Of a stretch of 64,000 nucleotides of DNA, positions 9,299-20,868 are shown one piece after another. The stretch spans positions 20,943 through 84,942 of the forward strand of contig NZ_PDWL01000018.1 in assembly GCF_010093185.1 (NCBI RefSeq), in the 5' to 3' direction. Both the position numbers and the translations under genes were made by a program. Under the pieces are notes generated by a model, which did no database searches, was not told where the DNA came from, and was given only the letters and a program-made list of their open reading frames with translations. The DNA is from Pseudoxanthomonas jiangsuensis. Its GTDB lineage: Bacteria; Pseudomonadota; Gammaproteobacteria; Xanthomonadales; Xanthomonadaceae. How positions within the stretch are numbered: the first letter of the stretch is position 1; every line of letters begins with the position of its first letter.

Positions 9299-9391
9299 GG
9301 GACATACGCGCGAGTATCGCCATCCCGCTTTCCCGCCGCCGCCGCGATCGGCTAAGGTGGCCTCCGGCATCCGGGGAACGACTGCCCATCC

Positions 9392-10033
9392 GTGCGAGTC
9401 CTGATCGTTGACGACCACACCTTGGTCCGTGCCGGCCTGAGCCGCCTGCTGCAGACCTTCACGGGCGTGGACGTGGTCGCCGAAGCCAGCAACGCCGACC
9501 AGGCCATCGACCTGGCCGCGATCCACCGCCCCGACCTGGTCCTGCTGGACCTGTCGCTGCCCGGCCGCACCGGCCTGGAGGCGCTGAGCGGGATCCTCGA
9601 GCGCGCGCCCGGCACCCGGGTGGTGATGATGTCCATGCACGACGATCCCCTGCACGTGCGCGACGCGCTGGACCGCGGCGCGGCCGGCTTCGTGGTCAAG
9701 GACGCCGCGCCGCTGGAACTGGAACTGGCCCTGCGCGCGGCCGCCGGCGGCGAGGTGTTCCTGAGCCCGCGGATCTCCTCGCGGATGATCGCGCCCCTGC
9801 TCGGCCGCAACCGCAGCGAGAAGCCGGAGGGCGTGGCCGCCCTGCCGCCGCGCCAGCGCGAGATCCTGGCCCGGATCGGCCAGGGCCTGAGCAGCAAGGA
9901 GATCGCCGCCGAGCTCGGGATCAGCGTGAAGACGGTGGAGACCCACCGCGCGCGGATGATGGAGGCGCTGGGCTGCCGCCGTGCCAGCGAGCTGGTCCTG
10001 CTGGCGGTCAAGCACCAGCGCGAGCTGGGCTGA
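9392..10033 (+). CDS. NarL/FixJ-type response regulator (receiver plus LuxR helix-turn-helix)
   Basis: A 213-residue two-domain regulator. The receiver domain (about 1-120) has the acidic pair DD at 7-8, the phospho-acceptor Asp53 in LLDLSLPG, and a conserved Lys in VVKDA. The LuxR-type DNA-binding domain (about 148-205) shows LPPRQREILARIGQGLSSKEIAAELGISVKTVETHR. The start is GTG at 9392, giving VRVLIVDDH at the N-terminus. No histidine kinase gene is nearby, so its partner is unknown. Placed just before rpoN, it probably affects motility or surface functions, but targets cannot be read from the sequence. Confidence 0.9.
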   Translation: MRVLIVDDHTLVRAGLSRLLQTFTGVDVVAEASNADQAIDLAAIHRPDLVLLDLSLPGRTGLEALSGILERAPGTRVVMMSMHDDPLHVRDALDRGAAGFVVKDAAPLELELALRAAAGGEVFLSPRISSRMIAPLLGRNRSEKPEGVAALPPRQREILARIGQGLSSKEIAAELGISVKTVETHRARMMEALGCRRASELVLLAVKHQRELG

Positions 10034-10270
10034 GGGCCCAGCCCGTCTTCCGCCAACGATCCGGCATCAGGTCGCCGCCGGGCCACCGGCGGTTTTCCGC
10101 CGCCTGATGCGCTCGCGCCGGGGAATCGTTGCCCTGTAGGGAAAACCCCTACACCGTGTCGGGAAATGACTGGCCGACATCAGGTTGGCCCCGATTCAGT
10201 TTCCGACGTCACGACGGCACGATGCACTCCATCGGCGTCGGAGGTCCGGCGCAGCACCGAGGAATGCAAG

Positions 10271-11719
10271 ATGAAGGCCACCACCACCGTCCAGCTCGGC
10301 CAGCAGCTGCACCTGACGCCGCAGCTGCTGCAGTCGATCCGCCTGCTCCAGCTCGATGCCCAGCAGCTGCAGCTGGAGGTGTCCCGGGTGCTGGAGCAGA
10401 ACCCGATGCTGGAACTGGACGAGGACGCCGCCCCGGCCACCGCCGACGGCGAGGCGATCGACCCGGCCGGCGAAGCTGCGCTGGACAAGGTCTCGCTCGA
10501 GACCGCCGCCTTCGACGAACTGCCCGAGTCCTCGATGTGGGACGTGGCCGGCGCCAGCTGGAGCGGCGAAGGCGAGGACCGCATGGCCCGGATCGCCGAG
10601 CCCGGCTCCAGCGATCCTTGCGTGCGGGTGCTGCAGCGCCTGGCCCTGGAGCTGGACCCGAAGTCGCTGGAGATCGCCGGCTTCTGGCTGGAGCACTGCG
10701 ACGACGCCGGTTACCTGGACGACGCCCACGACGCCCTGTTGCTGCGCGCGGTGGCGCGCTTCGACCTGGCCGCGGCCAAGATCGAGGCGATCCGCCAGCG
10801 CCTGCTGCACGGCGAGCCGGCCGGCCTGGCCGCGCGCGACCTGGGCGAATGCCTGCAGGCGCAGCTGGCCGCCCTGCCCTCGCCCTGCGCCGGCCGCCCG
10901 CTGGCCGCCCGCATCCTCGACACCTGCCTGGCCGAGCTGGCCGCCCACGACCACGCCGCGATCGCCCGCAAACTGCAGATCGAGCCGGCCGACGTGGACG
11001 AGGCCGTGCGCCTGGTCCTGTCCCTGCAGCCGCGCCCGGCCCAGGCCGAGGCCGACCCGGCCGAGGCCGGCTATGTCGTCCCCGACGTGGTGGTGTGGAA
11101 GGGCGACGGCCAGTGGCGGGTGGCGCTGAACCCGGCCACGGCGCCGAAGCTGAACATCAACGCCGGCTACGAGCGCGCCCTGGCCCAGGCCGGCGACGGC
11201 GAAGGCGCCGGCCGCCTGCGCGAGCTGCTGCAGGAAGCGCGCTGGCTGACCCGCGGCCTGTCCATGCGCTACGACACCCTGCTGCGCACCGCCCGGGTGA
11301 TCGTCGAGCACCAGGCCGCGTTCCTGGAGCGCGGCGAGGAGGCCATGGCCCCGCTGACCCTGAAGGAAGTGGCCGACGCCATCGGCATGCACGAGTCCAC
11401 CGTCTCCCGGATCACCAGCGGCAAGTACATCCAGACCCCGCGCGGGACCCTGGAGCTGAAGCAGTTCTTCGCCGTGCGCCTGGAAGGCGCCGCGGTCTCC
11501 GGCGCCGCGGTCAAGGCCATGGTCCGGCGCCTGATCGAATCGGAGCCGGCCGCCCGGCCGCTGGCCGACGACGCCATCGCCGCCCTGCTGGCCCGCCAGG
11601 GCGTGAACATCGCGCGCCGCACCGTGGCCAAGTATCGTGAGCAGCTGTCCATCGCCCCGGCCCGCGAGCGCCGCCGGGGCGCCGCCGCCCACACCCCCGC
11701 GCTGGCCCGCGCGGGCTGA
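10271..11719 (+). CDS. rpoN: RNA polymerase sigma-54 factor RpoN (flagellar copy)
   Basis: Sigma-54 (482 residues). The Gln/Leu-rich activator-interaction region is at about 5-45 (QLGQQLHLTPQLLQSIRLLQL), an acidic region follows, then the core-binding region. The helix-turn-helix MHESTVSRITSGKYIQTPRG lies at about 375-395, and the RpoN box ARRTVAKYRE near the end recognises the -24 element. The open frame extends upstream, but MKATTTVQLG at 10271 with a GAGGA site is the natural start. Xanthomonads usually carry a second rpoN elsewhere and use this copy for flagella, so rpoN2 is a fair name (known for the group, not shown here). Confidence 0.95.
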   Translation: MKATTTVQLGQQLHLTPQLLQSIRLLQLDAQQLQLEVSRVLEQNPMLELDEDAAPATADGEAIDPAGEAALDKVSLETAAFDELPESSMWDVAGASWSGEGEDRMARIAEPGSSDPCVRVLQRLALELDPKSLEIAGFWLEHCDDAGYLDDAHDALLLRAVARFDLAAAKIEAIRQRLLHGEPAGLAARDLGECLQAQLAALPSPCAGRPLAARILDTCLAELAAHDHAAIARKLQIEPADVDEAVRLVLSLQPRPAQAEADPAEAGYVVPDVVVWKGDGQWRVALNPATAPKLNINAGYERALAQAGDGEGAGRLRELLQEARWLTRGLSMRYDTLLRTARVIVEHQAAFLERGEEAMAPLTLKEVADAIGMHESTVSRITSGKYIQTPRGTLELKQFFAVRLEGAAVSGAAVKAMVRRLIESEPAARPLADDAIAALLARQGVNIARRTVAKYREQLSIAPARERRRGAAAHTPALARAG

Positions 11720-11733
11720 CCAGGAACATCGCA

Positions 11734-12110
11734 ATGCGCAACCTCCGCGTACTGCTGGTTGACGACCACGACGGCTTCATCAACGCCGCCATGCGCCATT
11801 TCCGCAAGGTCGAATGGCTGGAGGTCGCCGGCACCGCCGGCAACGGCCTGGAGGCGATCGAGCGTTCCGAGGCCCTGCGCCCGGATGCGGTGCTGATGGA
11901 CCTGGCCATGCCGGAGATGGGCGGGCTGCAGGCCACCCGCCTGATCAAGGCCCAGGACGACCCGCCCTACATCGTCATCGCCAGCCACTTCGACGACGCC
12001 GAGCACCGCGAGCACGCCATGCGCGCCGGCGCCGACAACTTCGTCAGCAAGCTGTCCTACCTGCAGGAAGTGATGCCGATCTTGGAGCGGCTGTCGCAAG
12101 AGGAAGCCTC

Positions 12111-12114
<4 letters not shown>
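11734..12114 (+). CDS. Single-domain response regulator upstream of the FleQ-like gene
   Basis: A 126-residue receiver domain with no output domain. It has DDHD at 10-13, phospho-acceptor Asp56 in LMDLAMP, and the conserved Lys in FVSKLSY. It lies 14 bases after rpoN and overlaps the next gene by ATGA. Its sequence is closer to NarL-type receivers than to CheY. Because the FleQ-like protein encoded next has a degenerate receiver, a stand-alone phosphorylatable receiver in the same operon could act as its input partner; that is inference. Confidence 0.88.
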
Positions 12115-13583
<1,469 letters not shown>

Positions 13584-13653
13584 AGGCACCCGTTGCGGGG
13601 GCCAGGCCGATCTTCCACGGCGTTACCATGTAAGGCTTCGGCGGGTCCGGCGC

Positions 13654-13669
13654 CGGCACGGCCCTTGCT
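13654..13669 (+). promoter_or_regulatory. Sigma-54 promoter of the glycan island (before rfbF)
   Basis: CGGCACGGCCCTTGCT matches TGGCACGRNNNTTGCW except for the first base, with the GG and GC elements correctly spaced. Transcription would start near 13680, 40 bases before the rfbF ATG. It is the only promoter I see between fleQ and the 18-kb run of glycan genes. Confidence 0.75.
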
Positions 13670-13719
13670 TGCCTCGGATATCCCGGTTCACCACCGTCAG
13701 CACGGAACACGGAAACGGA

Positions 13720-14493
13720 ATGAAGGCAGTCATCCTCGCAGGCGGATTGGGCACGCGGATCAGCGAGGAATCGCACCTTCGCCCCAAGCCGATGATCGAG
13801 ATCGGTGGCAAACCCATCATCTGGCACATCATGAAGATCTACACCCATTTCGGGATTACCGACTTCGTGGTGTGCCTGGGCTACAAGGGTTATGTCATCA
13901 AGGAGTATTTCGCCAACTACTTCCTGCACATGTCCGACGTCACCTTCGACATGGCCGAGAACCGGATGCACATCCACAACCGGCACGCCGAACCCTGGCG
14001 GGTGACCCTGGTCGATACCGGCGACAGCACCGCCACCGGCGGCCGGCTCAAGCGGGCGCGCGATTACCTCGACGACGGCACCTTCTGCCTGACCTACGGC
14101 GATGGCGTGGCCAACGTGGATGTCGCCGGCCTGGTCGAATTCCACCGCCGCCACGGCCGGCTCGCCACCGTGACGGCGGTTCAGCCACCCGGCCGGTACG
14201 GCGCCCTGGACGTCGACGGCGACGAGCGTGTGCGGGGTTTCATGGAAAAGCCGCTGGGAGACGGTGGCTGGATCAACGGCGGGTTCTTCGTCCTGGAGCC
14301 GGGCGTGTTCGACTACATCCAAGGCGACGCCACGCCATGGGAGCACGAACCGATGCGCCGCCTGGCGCGGGAAGGACAGTTGATGTCGTTCCTTCACCGT
14401 GGCTTCTGGCAGCCGATGGATACCCTGCGCGACCGCAGCCTGCTGGAGGAACGGTGGACTACCGGCAAGGCGGAGTGGCGGCTGTGGGACTGA
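13720..14493 (+). CDS. rfbF: Glucose-1-phosphate cytidylyltransferase
   Basis: Makes CDP-glucose from glucose-1-phosphate and CTP, the first step of the CDP-3,6-dideoxyhexose pathway. At 257 residues it has the family's usual length. The nucleotidyltransferase signature [14 protein letters not shown] is at 5-18, followed by [21 protein letters not shown], with the YGDGVANVD metal site at about 126-134. The upstream extension to 13669 is not needed; MKAVILAGG fits family starts. First gene of the glycan island, overlapping rfbG by 10 bases. Confidence 0.95.
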   Translation: MKAVILAGGLGTRISEESHLRPKPMIEIGGKPIIWHIMKIYTHFGITDFVVCLGYKGYVIKEYFANYFLHMSDVTFDMAENRMHIHNRHAEPWRVTLVDTGDSTATGGRLKRARDYLDDGTFCLTYGDGVANVDVAGLVEFHRRHGRLATVTAVQPPGRYGALDVDGDERVRGFMEKPLGDGGWINGGFFVLEPGVFDYIQGDATPWEHEPMRRLAREGQLMSFLHRGFWQPMDTLRDRSLLEERWTTGKAEWRLWD

Positions 14494-15548
14494 AGCCTGG
14501 GTTCTGGCACGGCCGCCGGGTACTGGTCACGGGCCATACCGGCTTCAAGGGAGGCTGGCTGTCGCTCTGGCTGCAGGCGCTGGGGGCCCGGGTGCATGGC
14601 TATGCCCTGCCGGCCACGTCCGCGCCTTCGTTGTGGCGCGTGGCCGGGCTCGATGCCGCTGTCCCGGGCGAGTTGGGCGACCTGCGCGACCGCGTGCGCC
14701 TGGAGGCGGCCATCGCCGGCTTCCGGCCGGAGATCGTGCTGCATCTGGCCGCCCAGTCCCTGGTGCGCGAGTCCTACCGCGATCCGGCCTCGACCTACGA
14801 GGTCAACGTGGGGGGCACGGTGAACCTGCTCGAAGGCGTACGCCGCTGCGACAGCGTGCGGGCCGTGGTGGTGGTGAGCAGCGACAAGTGCTACGAGAAC
14901 CGCGAGTGGGCCTGGCCGTACCGGGAGCAGGACGCGCTGGGCGGGCACGATCCCTACAGCAGCAGCAAGGCCTGCGTCGAACTGCTGTGCGCATCCTGGC
15001 GGGCGTCCTTCCTTGCCGAACACGGCGTTGGCCTGGCCACGGCACGGGCAGGCAACGTGATCGGCGGCGGCGACTGGTCCCCGGAACGCCTCGTGCCCGA
15101 CGTCCTGCACAGCTGGCAGGCAGGGCAGCCGGTGATCCTGCGCAATCCCGGCGCCACCCGGCCATGGCAGCACGTGCTGGAGCCGCTGCATGGCTATCTC
15201 CTGCTGGCGCAAGCGCTGGTGGAAGGGACGCCCGAGGCGGCCTGCGCGTGGAACTTCGGCCCGGACAGCGCCGATGTCACCACGGTCGCCACCGTGGTCG
15301 CGAAGCTTGCGAGCCGTTGGCCTGGCGATGGCGCACGCTGGGACGTGGACGCCGCACCGGCGCCGCACGAGGCACGGTTGCTGGCGCTCGATTCCGCGCG
15401 CGCGCGCGCGCAGCTGCGCTGGTCGCCGCGCTGGTCGCTGGACCAGGCGATCGCACACACCATGGCCTGGTACCTGGCCTGGCGGGAAGGCAAGGACATG
15501 CTGGCCTTCACCAGCGCACAGATCGCGGCCTACCAGGAGGCTGCATGA
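14484..15548 (+). CDS. rfbG: CDP-glucose 4,6-dehydratase
   Basis: Short-chain dehydrogenase family enzyme that turns CDP-glucose into CDP-4-keto-6-deoxyglucose using bound NAD. About 354 residues. It has the Rossmann motif GHTGFKG at about 15-21, [12 protein letters not shown], the SSDKCYEN segment and the active-site YSSSK (YxxxK). The GTG at 14484 ([17 protein letters not shown]) matches family starts; an upstream GTG at 14475 is the alternative. It overlaps rfbF and rfbH, so the three genes form a tight operon. Confidence 0.94.
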   Translation: MGLKPGFWHGRRVLVTGHTGFKGGWLSLWLQALGARVHGYALPATSAPSLWRVAGLDAAVPGELGDLRDRVRLEAAIAGFRPEIVLHLAAQSLVRESYRDPASTYEVNVGGTVNLLEGVRRCDSVRAVVVVSSDKCYENREWAWPYREQDALGGHDPYSSSKACVELLCASWRASFLAEHGVGLATARAGNVIGGGDWSPERLVPDVLHSWQAGQPVILRNPGATRPWQHVLEPLHGYLLLAQALVEGTPEAACAWNFGPDSADVTTVATVVAKLASRWPGDGARWDVDAAPAPHEARLLALDSARARAQLRWSPRWSLDQAIAHTMAWYLAWREGKDMLAFTSAQIAAYQEAA

Positions 15549-16873
15549 GCCCGGCGGAAGATACGTCCCTGCGTGCGCAGATCGCCGCGCTGGTCGCGCG
15601 CCATGCCGAATCCGAACTGGCGCCGGCGGCCTTCGTCCCCGGGCAGTCCCCGGTGCCGCCGTCCGGCAAGGTGATCGGTGCGGCCGAGTTGCAGGCAATG
15701 ACGGAGGCGGTGCTCGACGGATGGCTCACCACCGGCCGGTTCAACGCGGCTTTCGAAAAGCGGCTGTCGCGCTATCTCGGCGTCCGCAACGTCCTGACCA
15801 CCAATTCCGGATCCTCGGCCAACCTGCTGGCGTTCTCGGCATTGACCTCGCCGCTGCTGGGCGACCGCGCGATCGCCAAGGGCGACGAGGTGATCGCGGT
15901 GGCGGCCGGCTTCCCGACCACGGTCAACCCGATTCTGCAGTTCGGCGCGGTACCCGTGTTCGTGGACGTCGAGCTGGGCACCTACAACATCGATCCGGCG
16001 CTGATCGAGGCGGCCATCGGCCCCCGTACGCGCGCGGTGATGCTGGCCCATACCCTGGGCAATCCGTTCGACCTGAAGGCCATCCGGGAGCTGTGCGACC
16101 GCCACGGCCTGTGGCTGGTGGAGGACTGCTGCGACGCCTTGGGCTCGACCTACGAGGGGCGCATGGTCGGCACCTTCGGCGACATCGGCACCCTGAGCTT
16201 CTATCCCGCCCACCACATCACCATGGGCGAAGGCGGCGCGGTGTTCACCGGCTCGCCGCGACTCAAGCGCATCATCGAGTCGTTCCGCGACTGGGGCCGC
16301 GACTGCTACTGCGCGCCGGGCACCGACAACACCTGCGGCCAGCGCTTCTGCTGGCAGCTGGGCCAGCTCCCGCACGGTTACGACCACAAGTACACCTACT
16401 CGCACCTGGGCTACAACCTCAAGATCACCGACATGCAGGCCGCCTGCGCTCTGGCGCAGATGGACCGGCTGGACGGCTTCGTCGCGGCCCGCAAGCGCAA
16501 CTTCGCCTGGCTGAGCCGGCGCCTGGCCGGCTGCGAGGACCGGCTGGTGCTGCCGCGGGCCACGCCTGGCAGCGATCCGTCGTGGTTCGGCTACCCGATC
16601 ACCCTGCGCGACGGCTGCGGAGTGCTGCGCGAGGATCTGCTGCGCCATCTCGACCAGCACAAGGTCGGCACGCGCCTGCTGTTCGCCGGCAATCTGATCC
16701 GGCAGCCGTACATGCAAGGCCAGCATTACCGCGTATCGGGGGAACTGGCCGTCACCGACAAGGTGATGAACGACACCTTCTGGATCGGCTTGTGGCCCGG
16801 GCTGTGCGAAGCCCAGCTCGAGTACGCAGCCAGCCAGATCGAACACGTGCTTGGAAGGAGGACGCCGCGATGA
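15545..16873 (+). CDS. rfbH: CDP-4-dehydro-6-deoxyglucose 3-dehydratase (E1, RfbH)
   Basis: PMP-dependent iron-sulfur enzyme that removes the C3 hydroxyl of CDP-4-keto-6-deoxyglucose (442 residues). It has the aminotransferase fold, but the usual PLP lysine is replaced by His ([12 protein letters not shown], His223/224), the mark of E1. Cys196-X57-Cys254-X1-Cys256-X7-Cys264 is exactly the [2Fe-2S] spacing known for E1. The partner reductase E3 is not in this window. The ATG overlaps the rfbG stop. With rfbF and rfbG it gives a CDP-3,6-dideoxy-4-ketohexose precursor. Confidence 0.95.
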   Translation: MSPAEDTSLRAQIAALVARHAESELAPAAFVPGQSPVPPSGKVIGAAELQAMTEAVLDGWLTTGRFNAAFEKRLSRYLGVRNVLTTNSGSSANLLAFSALTSPLLGDRAIAKGDEVIAVAAGFPTTVNPILQFGAVPVFVDVELGTYNIDPALIEAAIGPRTRAVMLAHTLGNPFDLKAIRELCDRHGLWLVEDCCDALGSTYEGRMVGTFGDIGTLSFYPAHHITMGEGGAVFTGSPRLKRIIESFRDWGRDCYCAPGTDNTCGQRFCWQLGQLPHGYDHKYTYSHLGYNLKITDMQAACALAQMDRLDGFVAARKRNFAWLSRRLAGCEDRLVLPRATPGSDPSWFGYPITLRDGCGVLREDLLRHLDQHKVGTRLLFAGNLIRQPYMQGQHYRVSGELAVTDKVMNDTFWIGLWPGLCEAQLEYAASQIEHVLGRRTPR

Positions 16874-18402
16874 ACGAAACAACAGCCGGACGTGGGCCGG
16901 GGGCGCTCTTCGACCGCCCGCTCTTCGTACTGGAGATGGCCAACAACCACATGGGCGACCTGGCGCACGGGATCGAGGTCGTGCGTGCCTTTGCGCAGGT
17001 ATGCAGGCCGTTTCCATTCCGTTTCGCCTTCAAGCTCCAGTACCGCGACCTCGACACGTTCATCCACCCCTCGATGCAGGGGCGCGACGATGTCAAGTAC
17101 ATCAAGCGCTTCAACGAGACACGCCTGAGCCGGGCGCAGTTCGACGCCCTGGTGGCGGAAATCCGGGCCAACGGCTTCCTGTGCATGTCCACGCCGTTCG
17201 ATGAAGCCTCGGTCGAACTGATCGAGGACCAGCAGCTGGACGCAATCAAGATCGCAAGCTGCTCGATGGGCGATTGGCCGTTGCTGGAGCGGGTGGCCCG
17301 GACCGCGCTGCCACTCGTGGTTTCCACGGCAGGATCCAGCGTGGAGGAGATCGACCGCCTCGTGAGCTTCCTGTCACACCGCCAGAAGGACTTCGCCATC
17401 CTGCATTGCGTGGGCGAGTACCCGACTCCGGAAGCGAACATGCACCTGTCGCAGATCGACTTCCTGCGCCGGCGCTACCCGGGCGTGCGGGTGGGCTTCT
17501 CCACCCACGAGGATCCGGACAACACCGTCAATGTCGGCCTTGCCCTGGCCAAGGGCGCTCGCATTTTCGAGAAGCATGTGGGCCTGCCCACGGACCGCTA
17601 TCCGCTCAACGCCTACTCGGCCGACCCCGATCAGGTCCGCAAATGGCTGGAAGCCGCCCGGCAGGCACTGCTCCTGTGCGGCGAGGGAGAGCAGCGCCTG
17701 CCCGTCAATCCCACCGAACGCGCCAGCCTGCGGTCGCTGCAGCGCGGCGTTTTCGCGCGCCGGCCGATCGCCGCCGGCCAGACCATCGGCAGTGAAGACG
17801 TCTACTTCGCCTTCCCGCCCGAGGACGGCCAGTTCAGTGCCAGCGACTGGTCCAAGTATGCGACCTTCACCGCTGGCACCGATATCCCGGCGGATGAGGC
17901 GATAGCACCCGCCAATGCCCTGCGCCAGGACGTGCGCGCCAAGGTATGGGAGATCGTCCAGCGGGTCCGCGCCCAGCTCCAGGGCAGCCACGTCGTCGTC
18001 CCGGGGCGGGTCGTACTGGAGGTCTCGCACCATTACGGGCTCGAACGTTTCGAGGAGTTCGGCCTGACCATGTTGACCGTGGTCAACCGCAGCTACTGCA
18101 AGAAGCTGCTGATGCTGTTCCCCGGCCAGCGCCATCCCGAGCAATACCATCTGAAGAAGGAGGAGACCTTCCACGTCCTGCATGGCCAGCTGACCCTGCA
18201 GCTGGACGGGGTGGAGCGCACCTGCATGCCGGGCGACGTCGTCACCATAGAACCTGGCACGCGGCATGCATTCCACAGTGCCGGTGGCGCGATCATCGAG
18301 GAGCTGTCCTCCACCCACCTGGCCAACGACTCGTTCTATACCGACGAGGCGATCAACGCCAACCGCAATCGCAAGACCCTGCTCAGCTACTGGATGGATT
18401 GA
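16870..18402 (+). CDS. NeuB-family PEP-condensing synthase fused to a C-terminal cupin
   Basis: A 510-residue fusion. Residues about 15-270 are an N-acetylneuraminate-synthase-type barrel ([58 protein letters not shown]). About 290-350 is an SAF-like segment ([21 protein letters not shown]). About 375-500 is a cupin with [18 protein letters not shown] and [15 protein letters not shown]. NeuB enzymes join phosphoenolpyruvate to an aldose. There is no NeuA-type cytidylyltransferase in the island, so the product is unlikely to be an ordinary CMP-sialic, pseudaminic or legionaminic acid. The substrate may be a sugar linked to the RfbFGH pathway (inference). The cupin may be an isomerase. Confidence 0.85.
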   Translation: MNETTAGRGPGALFDRPLFVLEMANNHMGDLAHGIEVVRAFAQVCRPFPFRFAFKLQYRDLDTFIHPSMQGRDDVKYIKRFNETRLSRAQFDALVAEIRANGFLCMSTPFDEASVELIEDQQLDAIKIASCSMGDWPLLERVARTALPLVVSTAGSSVEEIDRLVSFLSHRQKDFAILHCVGEYPTPEANMHLSQIDFLRRRYPGVRVGFSTHEDPDNTVNVGLALAKGARIFEKHVGLPTDRYPLNAYSADPDQVRKWLEAARQALLLCGEGEQRLPVNPTERASLRSLQRGVFARRPIAAGQTIGSEDVYFAFPPEDGQFSASDWSKYATFTAGTDIPADEAIAPANALRQDVRAKVWEIVQRVRAQLQGSHVVVPGRVVLEVSHHYGLERFEEFGLTMLTVVNRSYCKKLLMLFPGQRHPEQYHLKKEETFHVLHGQLTLQLDGVERTCMPGDVVTIEPGTRHAFHSAGGAIIEELSSTHLANDSFYTDEAINANRNRKTLLSYWMD

Positions 18403-18409
18403 CGTGCCT

Positions 18410-20233
18410 ATGGCGTACCGCGTTGCCGACTACATCGCCGACTTCATCGCCGGGCTGGGCGTAGGCCATGTCTTCCTCCTACCGGGTGGAGGGGCGATGC
18501 ACCTCAACGATGCCGTGGGCAAGCATCCGCATCTGGAGGTGGTGGCCTGCCACCACGAGCAGGCCGCCGCGATCGCCGCCGAAGCCTACAGCCGCATCAG
18601 CGGAAGCATCGGCGTTGCCATGGTCACCACTGGGCCGGGCGCGACCAACGCGATCACCGCGGTGGCCGGCGCCTGGATCGAGTCGGTGCCTTTGCTGGTG
18701 GTGTCCGGGCAGGTCAAGCGCACCGACCTGCTGCGCGGTGCGCCGCTGCGGCAGAAGGGCGTGCAGGAGGTGGACATCGTCAGTGTGGTCGAGCCGATCA
18801 CCAAGTACGCAGTGACCATCCAGCAGCCCGAGGACATACGCCGCGAACTGGAGCGGGCCGTGTTCGTAGCCCGCGACGGGCGCGCCGGGCCGGTCTGGAT
18901 CGACGTGCCCCTGGACGTGCAAGGCGCGCCGATCGACCCGGAAACCCTGCAGGGCTGGCAACGCGACGTCGAGCCACCCGCCCCGCCCGACCCAGGCCTG
19001 GTGGCCCAGGTAGTGGGCCTGCTGGAACAGGCCCGGCGTCCGCTGATCCTCGCCGGCCATGGCGTACGCCTGTCCGGCGCCGCGCAGGCTTTCGCCAGCC
19101 TGGTGGAACACCTCGGCGTGCCGGTGGTCAGCACCTGGAATGCCCTGGACCTGCTTCCCTACGATCACCCGCTGTTCGTGGGACGGCCCGGGGTGGTCGC
19201 GCCGCGCGCGCCCAACTTCGCCATCCAGAACGCCGACCTGCTGATCTCGATCGGCAGCCGCCTGGACAACATCATCACCGCGTACGCCCCGCGCGATTTC
19301 GCCCGCAATGCGCGCAAGGTCGTGGTGGACGTGGATGCCAACGAGATCGCCAAGCTCGACATGGAGATCGATGTGGCCATCACCAGCGACGCGGCCGCCT
19401 TCATCGCCGCCCTGGCCGCCACCGCCGGCGAGGCGGACTTCCGTCGACCGCTGTGGCTGGAGCGCTGCAGCGACTGGAAGGCGCGTTACGGCGTCGACGA
19501 GGGCAGGAGTTTCCCGGCCACGGGCGCGATCAGCCACTTTCATTTCGTCGAGGCGCTTTCCGCCGCCGTCCCGGCCGGAAGCCTGGTCTCGACGGGCAGT
19601 TCCGGACTCGCCGTGGAAGTGTTCTACACGGTGTTCCGCAACCGCCCCGGCCAGCGCGTATTCCTCACGTCGGGGTTGGGCGCGATGGGCTACGGCCTGC
19701 CGGCCGCCATCGGCGCGTGCTTCGCCAACGGCCGCAAGCCGATGACGGCGGTGGAGAGCGACGGAAGCCTGCAGCTGAACCTGCAGGAGCTGGCGACCCT
19801 GCGCGGCTTCGACCTGCCGATCTGCCTGGTGGTCATGAACAACGGGGGTTATGCCTCCATCCGCAACACCCAGCGCAACTACTTCGAGGGCCGCTACGTG
19901 GGCACCGGGCCCGAGGCGGGCCTGTGGATGCCAGAGCTCGAGGAACTGGCCCGTGCCTACCGCCTTCCGTTCAAGCGGATCGACGATGCCTCCGGCCTTG
20001 CTGCCGGCCTGGCCGAGGCACTTTCCACCCCGGGGCCTTCACTGGTCGAAGTGGTGCTGATGCGCGACGAGGCGCTCGCGCCCAAGGTCGCCGCCGTGCC
20101 GCAGGCCGACGGCTCCATGGCCTCCATGCCGTTGGAGGACATGAGCCCGCTGCTTCCGCTGGAGGTGCTGGAAGCGGAGATGGAGGGGTGCTTGTCCCCG
20201 CAGTCCCGCAAGGTGCGGCAGCGGACTTCGTAA
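18410..20233 (+). CDS. Thiamine-diphosphate enzyme of the acetolactate synthase/YerE type
   Basis: A 607-residue ThDP enzyme with all three domains of the acetohydroxyacid synthase family. The ThDP glutamate is Glu50 in CHHEQAAAIAAEAY, the central domain has LILAGHGVRLS, and the cofactor motif is SDGS at 450-453 followed by VVMNNGGY. The usual first Gly of GDG is Ser here. Next to rfbFGH it resembles YerE, a ThDP flavoenzyme that adds a two-carbon unit from pyruvate to CDP-3,6-dideoxy-4-ketohexose in yersiniose synthesis. That role is inferred from context. ATG 18410 is chosen; GTG 18404 is possible. It overlaps the HAD gene by one base. Confidence 0.82.
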   Translation: MAYRVADYIADFIAGLGVGHVFLLPGGGAMHLNDAVGKHPHLEVVACHHEQAAAIAAEAYSRISGSIGVAMVTTGPGATNAITAVAGAWIESVPLLVVSGQVKRTDLLRGAPLRQKGVQEVDIVSVVEPITKYAVTIQQPEDIRRELERAVFVARDGRAGPVWIDVPLDVQGAPIDPETLQGWQRDVEPPAPPDPGLVAQVVGLLEQARRPLILAGHGVRLSGAAQAFASLVEHLGVPVVSTWNALDLLPYDHPLFVGRPGVVAPRAPNFAIQNADLLISIGSRLDNIITAYAPRDFARNARKVVVDVDANEIAKLDMEIDVAITSDAAAFIAALAATAGEADFRRPLWLERCSDWKARYGVDEGRSFPATGAISHFHFVEALSAAVPAGSLVSTGSSGLAVEVFYTVFRNRPGQRVFLTSGLGAMGYGLPAAIGACFANGRKPMTAVESDGSLQLNLQELATLRGFDLPICLVVMNNGGYASIRNTQRNYFEGRYVGTGPEAGLWMPELEELARAYRLPFKRIDDASGLAAGLAEALSTPGPSLVEVVLMRDEALAPKVAAVPQADGSMASMPLEDMSPLLPLEVLEAEMEGCLSPQSRKVRQRTS

Positions 20234-20868
20234 TGACGACCCACGTCCTGTTCGATTTCGACGGCACCCTGGTCGATTCGGCCCCGGGCATCCTCACCTG
20301 CTTCGAGCAGGCACTGAGCGCCCATGGCCTGCCGGCCTGCCGCCCGATCGACGCGAGCCTGATCGGCCCGCCGTTGCGGCAGACGCTGGAAGCGGTGAGC
20401 GGGTGCCAGGATCCGCAGTTGATCGATGCGCTGGCCGCCAGCTTCCGTGAGCTCTACGATTCACGCGTCTGCCTGCAGACGCCCGCCTATGACGGGTGCC
20501 AGCACATGCTGCATGCCCTCAAGGCACGCGGGCTGCGCATGGCCATCGCCACCAACAAGCGCCTGGCGCCGACCCGCGGCATCATCGCCGCACTGGGCTG
20601 GCAGGACCTGTTCGTCGAAGTCATGGCCAGCGACTCCCATCCGGGTCGCTACGCCCACAAGGCGGGCATGATAGGAGCCTTGCTGTCCGATCTGGGCATC
20701 GAGGCAAGCGCTGCGATCTACGTCGGCGACACGCCCGCCGATGGCTGCGCAGCCGCGGCCAACGGGGTGGAGTTCTGGCCCGTGGACTGGGGCTACGGAC
20801 GGTTCGAACTGCCCGAACGGCCGCTGGCGACGCCGCGGCACTTGCTGGAAAGGCTGGCGAGCGCATGA
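20233..20868 (+). CDS. HAD-superfamily hydrolase, phosphoglycolate-phosphatase-like
   Basis: A 211-residue HAD phosphatase with all four motifs: DFDGTLVDS (nucleophile Asp8, acid/base Asp10), IATNKR (motif II), a lysine in the YAHKAGMI region, and VGDTPADG (motif IV). It has the small helical cap of the PGP group. In this operon it could dephosphorylate a sugar intermediate, for example a phosphorylated product of the NeuB-like enzyme, as in the sialic-acid-9-phosphate route; this is inference. Its ATG overlaps the stop of the ThDP enzyme gene, and its TGA overlaps the next ATG. Confidence 0.85.
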   Translation: MTTHVLFDFDGTLVDSAPGILTCFEQALSAHGLPACRPIDASLIGPPLRQTLEAVSGCQDPQLIDALAASFRELYDSRVCLQTPAYDGCQHMLHALKARGLRMAIATNKRLAPTRGIIAALGWQDLFVEVMASDSHPGRYAHKAGMIGALLSDLGIEASAAIYVGDTPADGCAAAANGVEFWPVDWGYGRFELPERPLATPRHLLERLASA

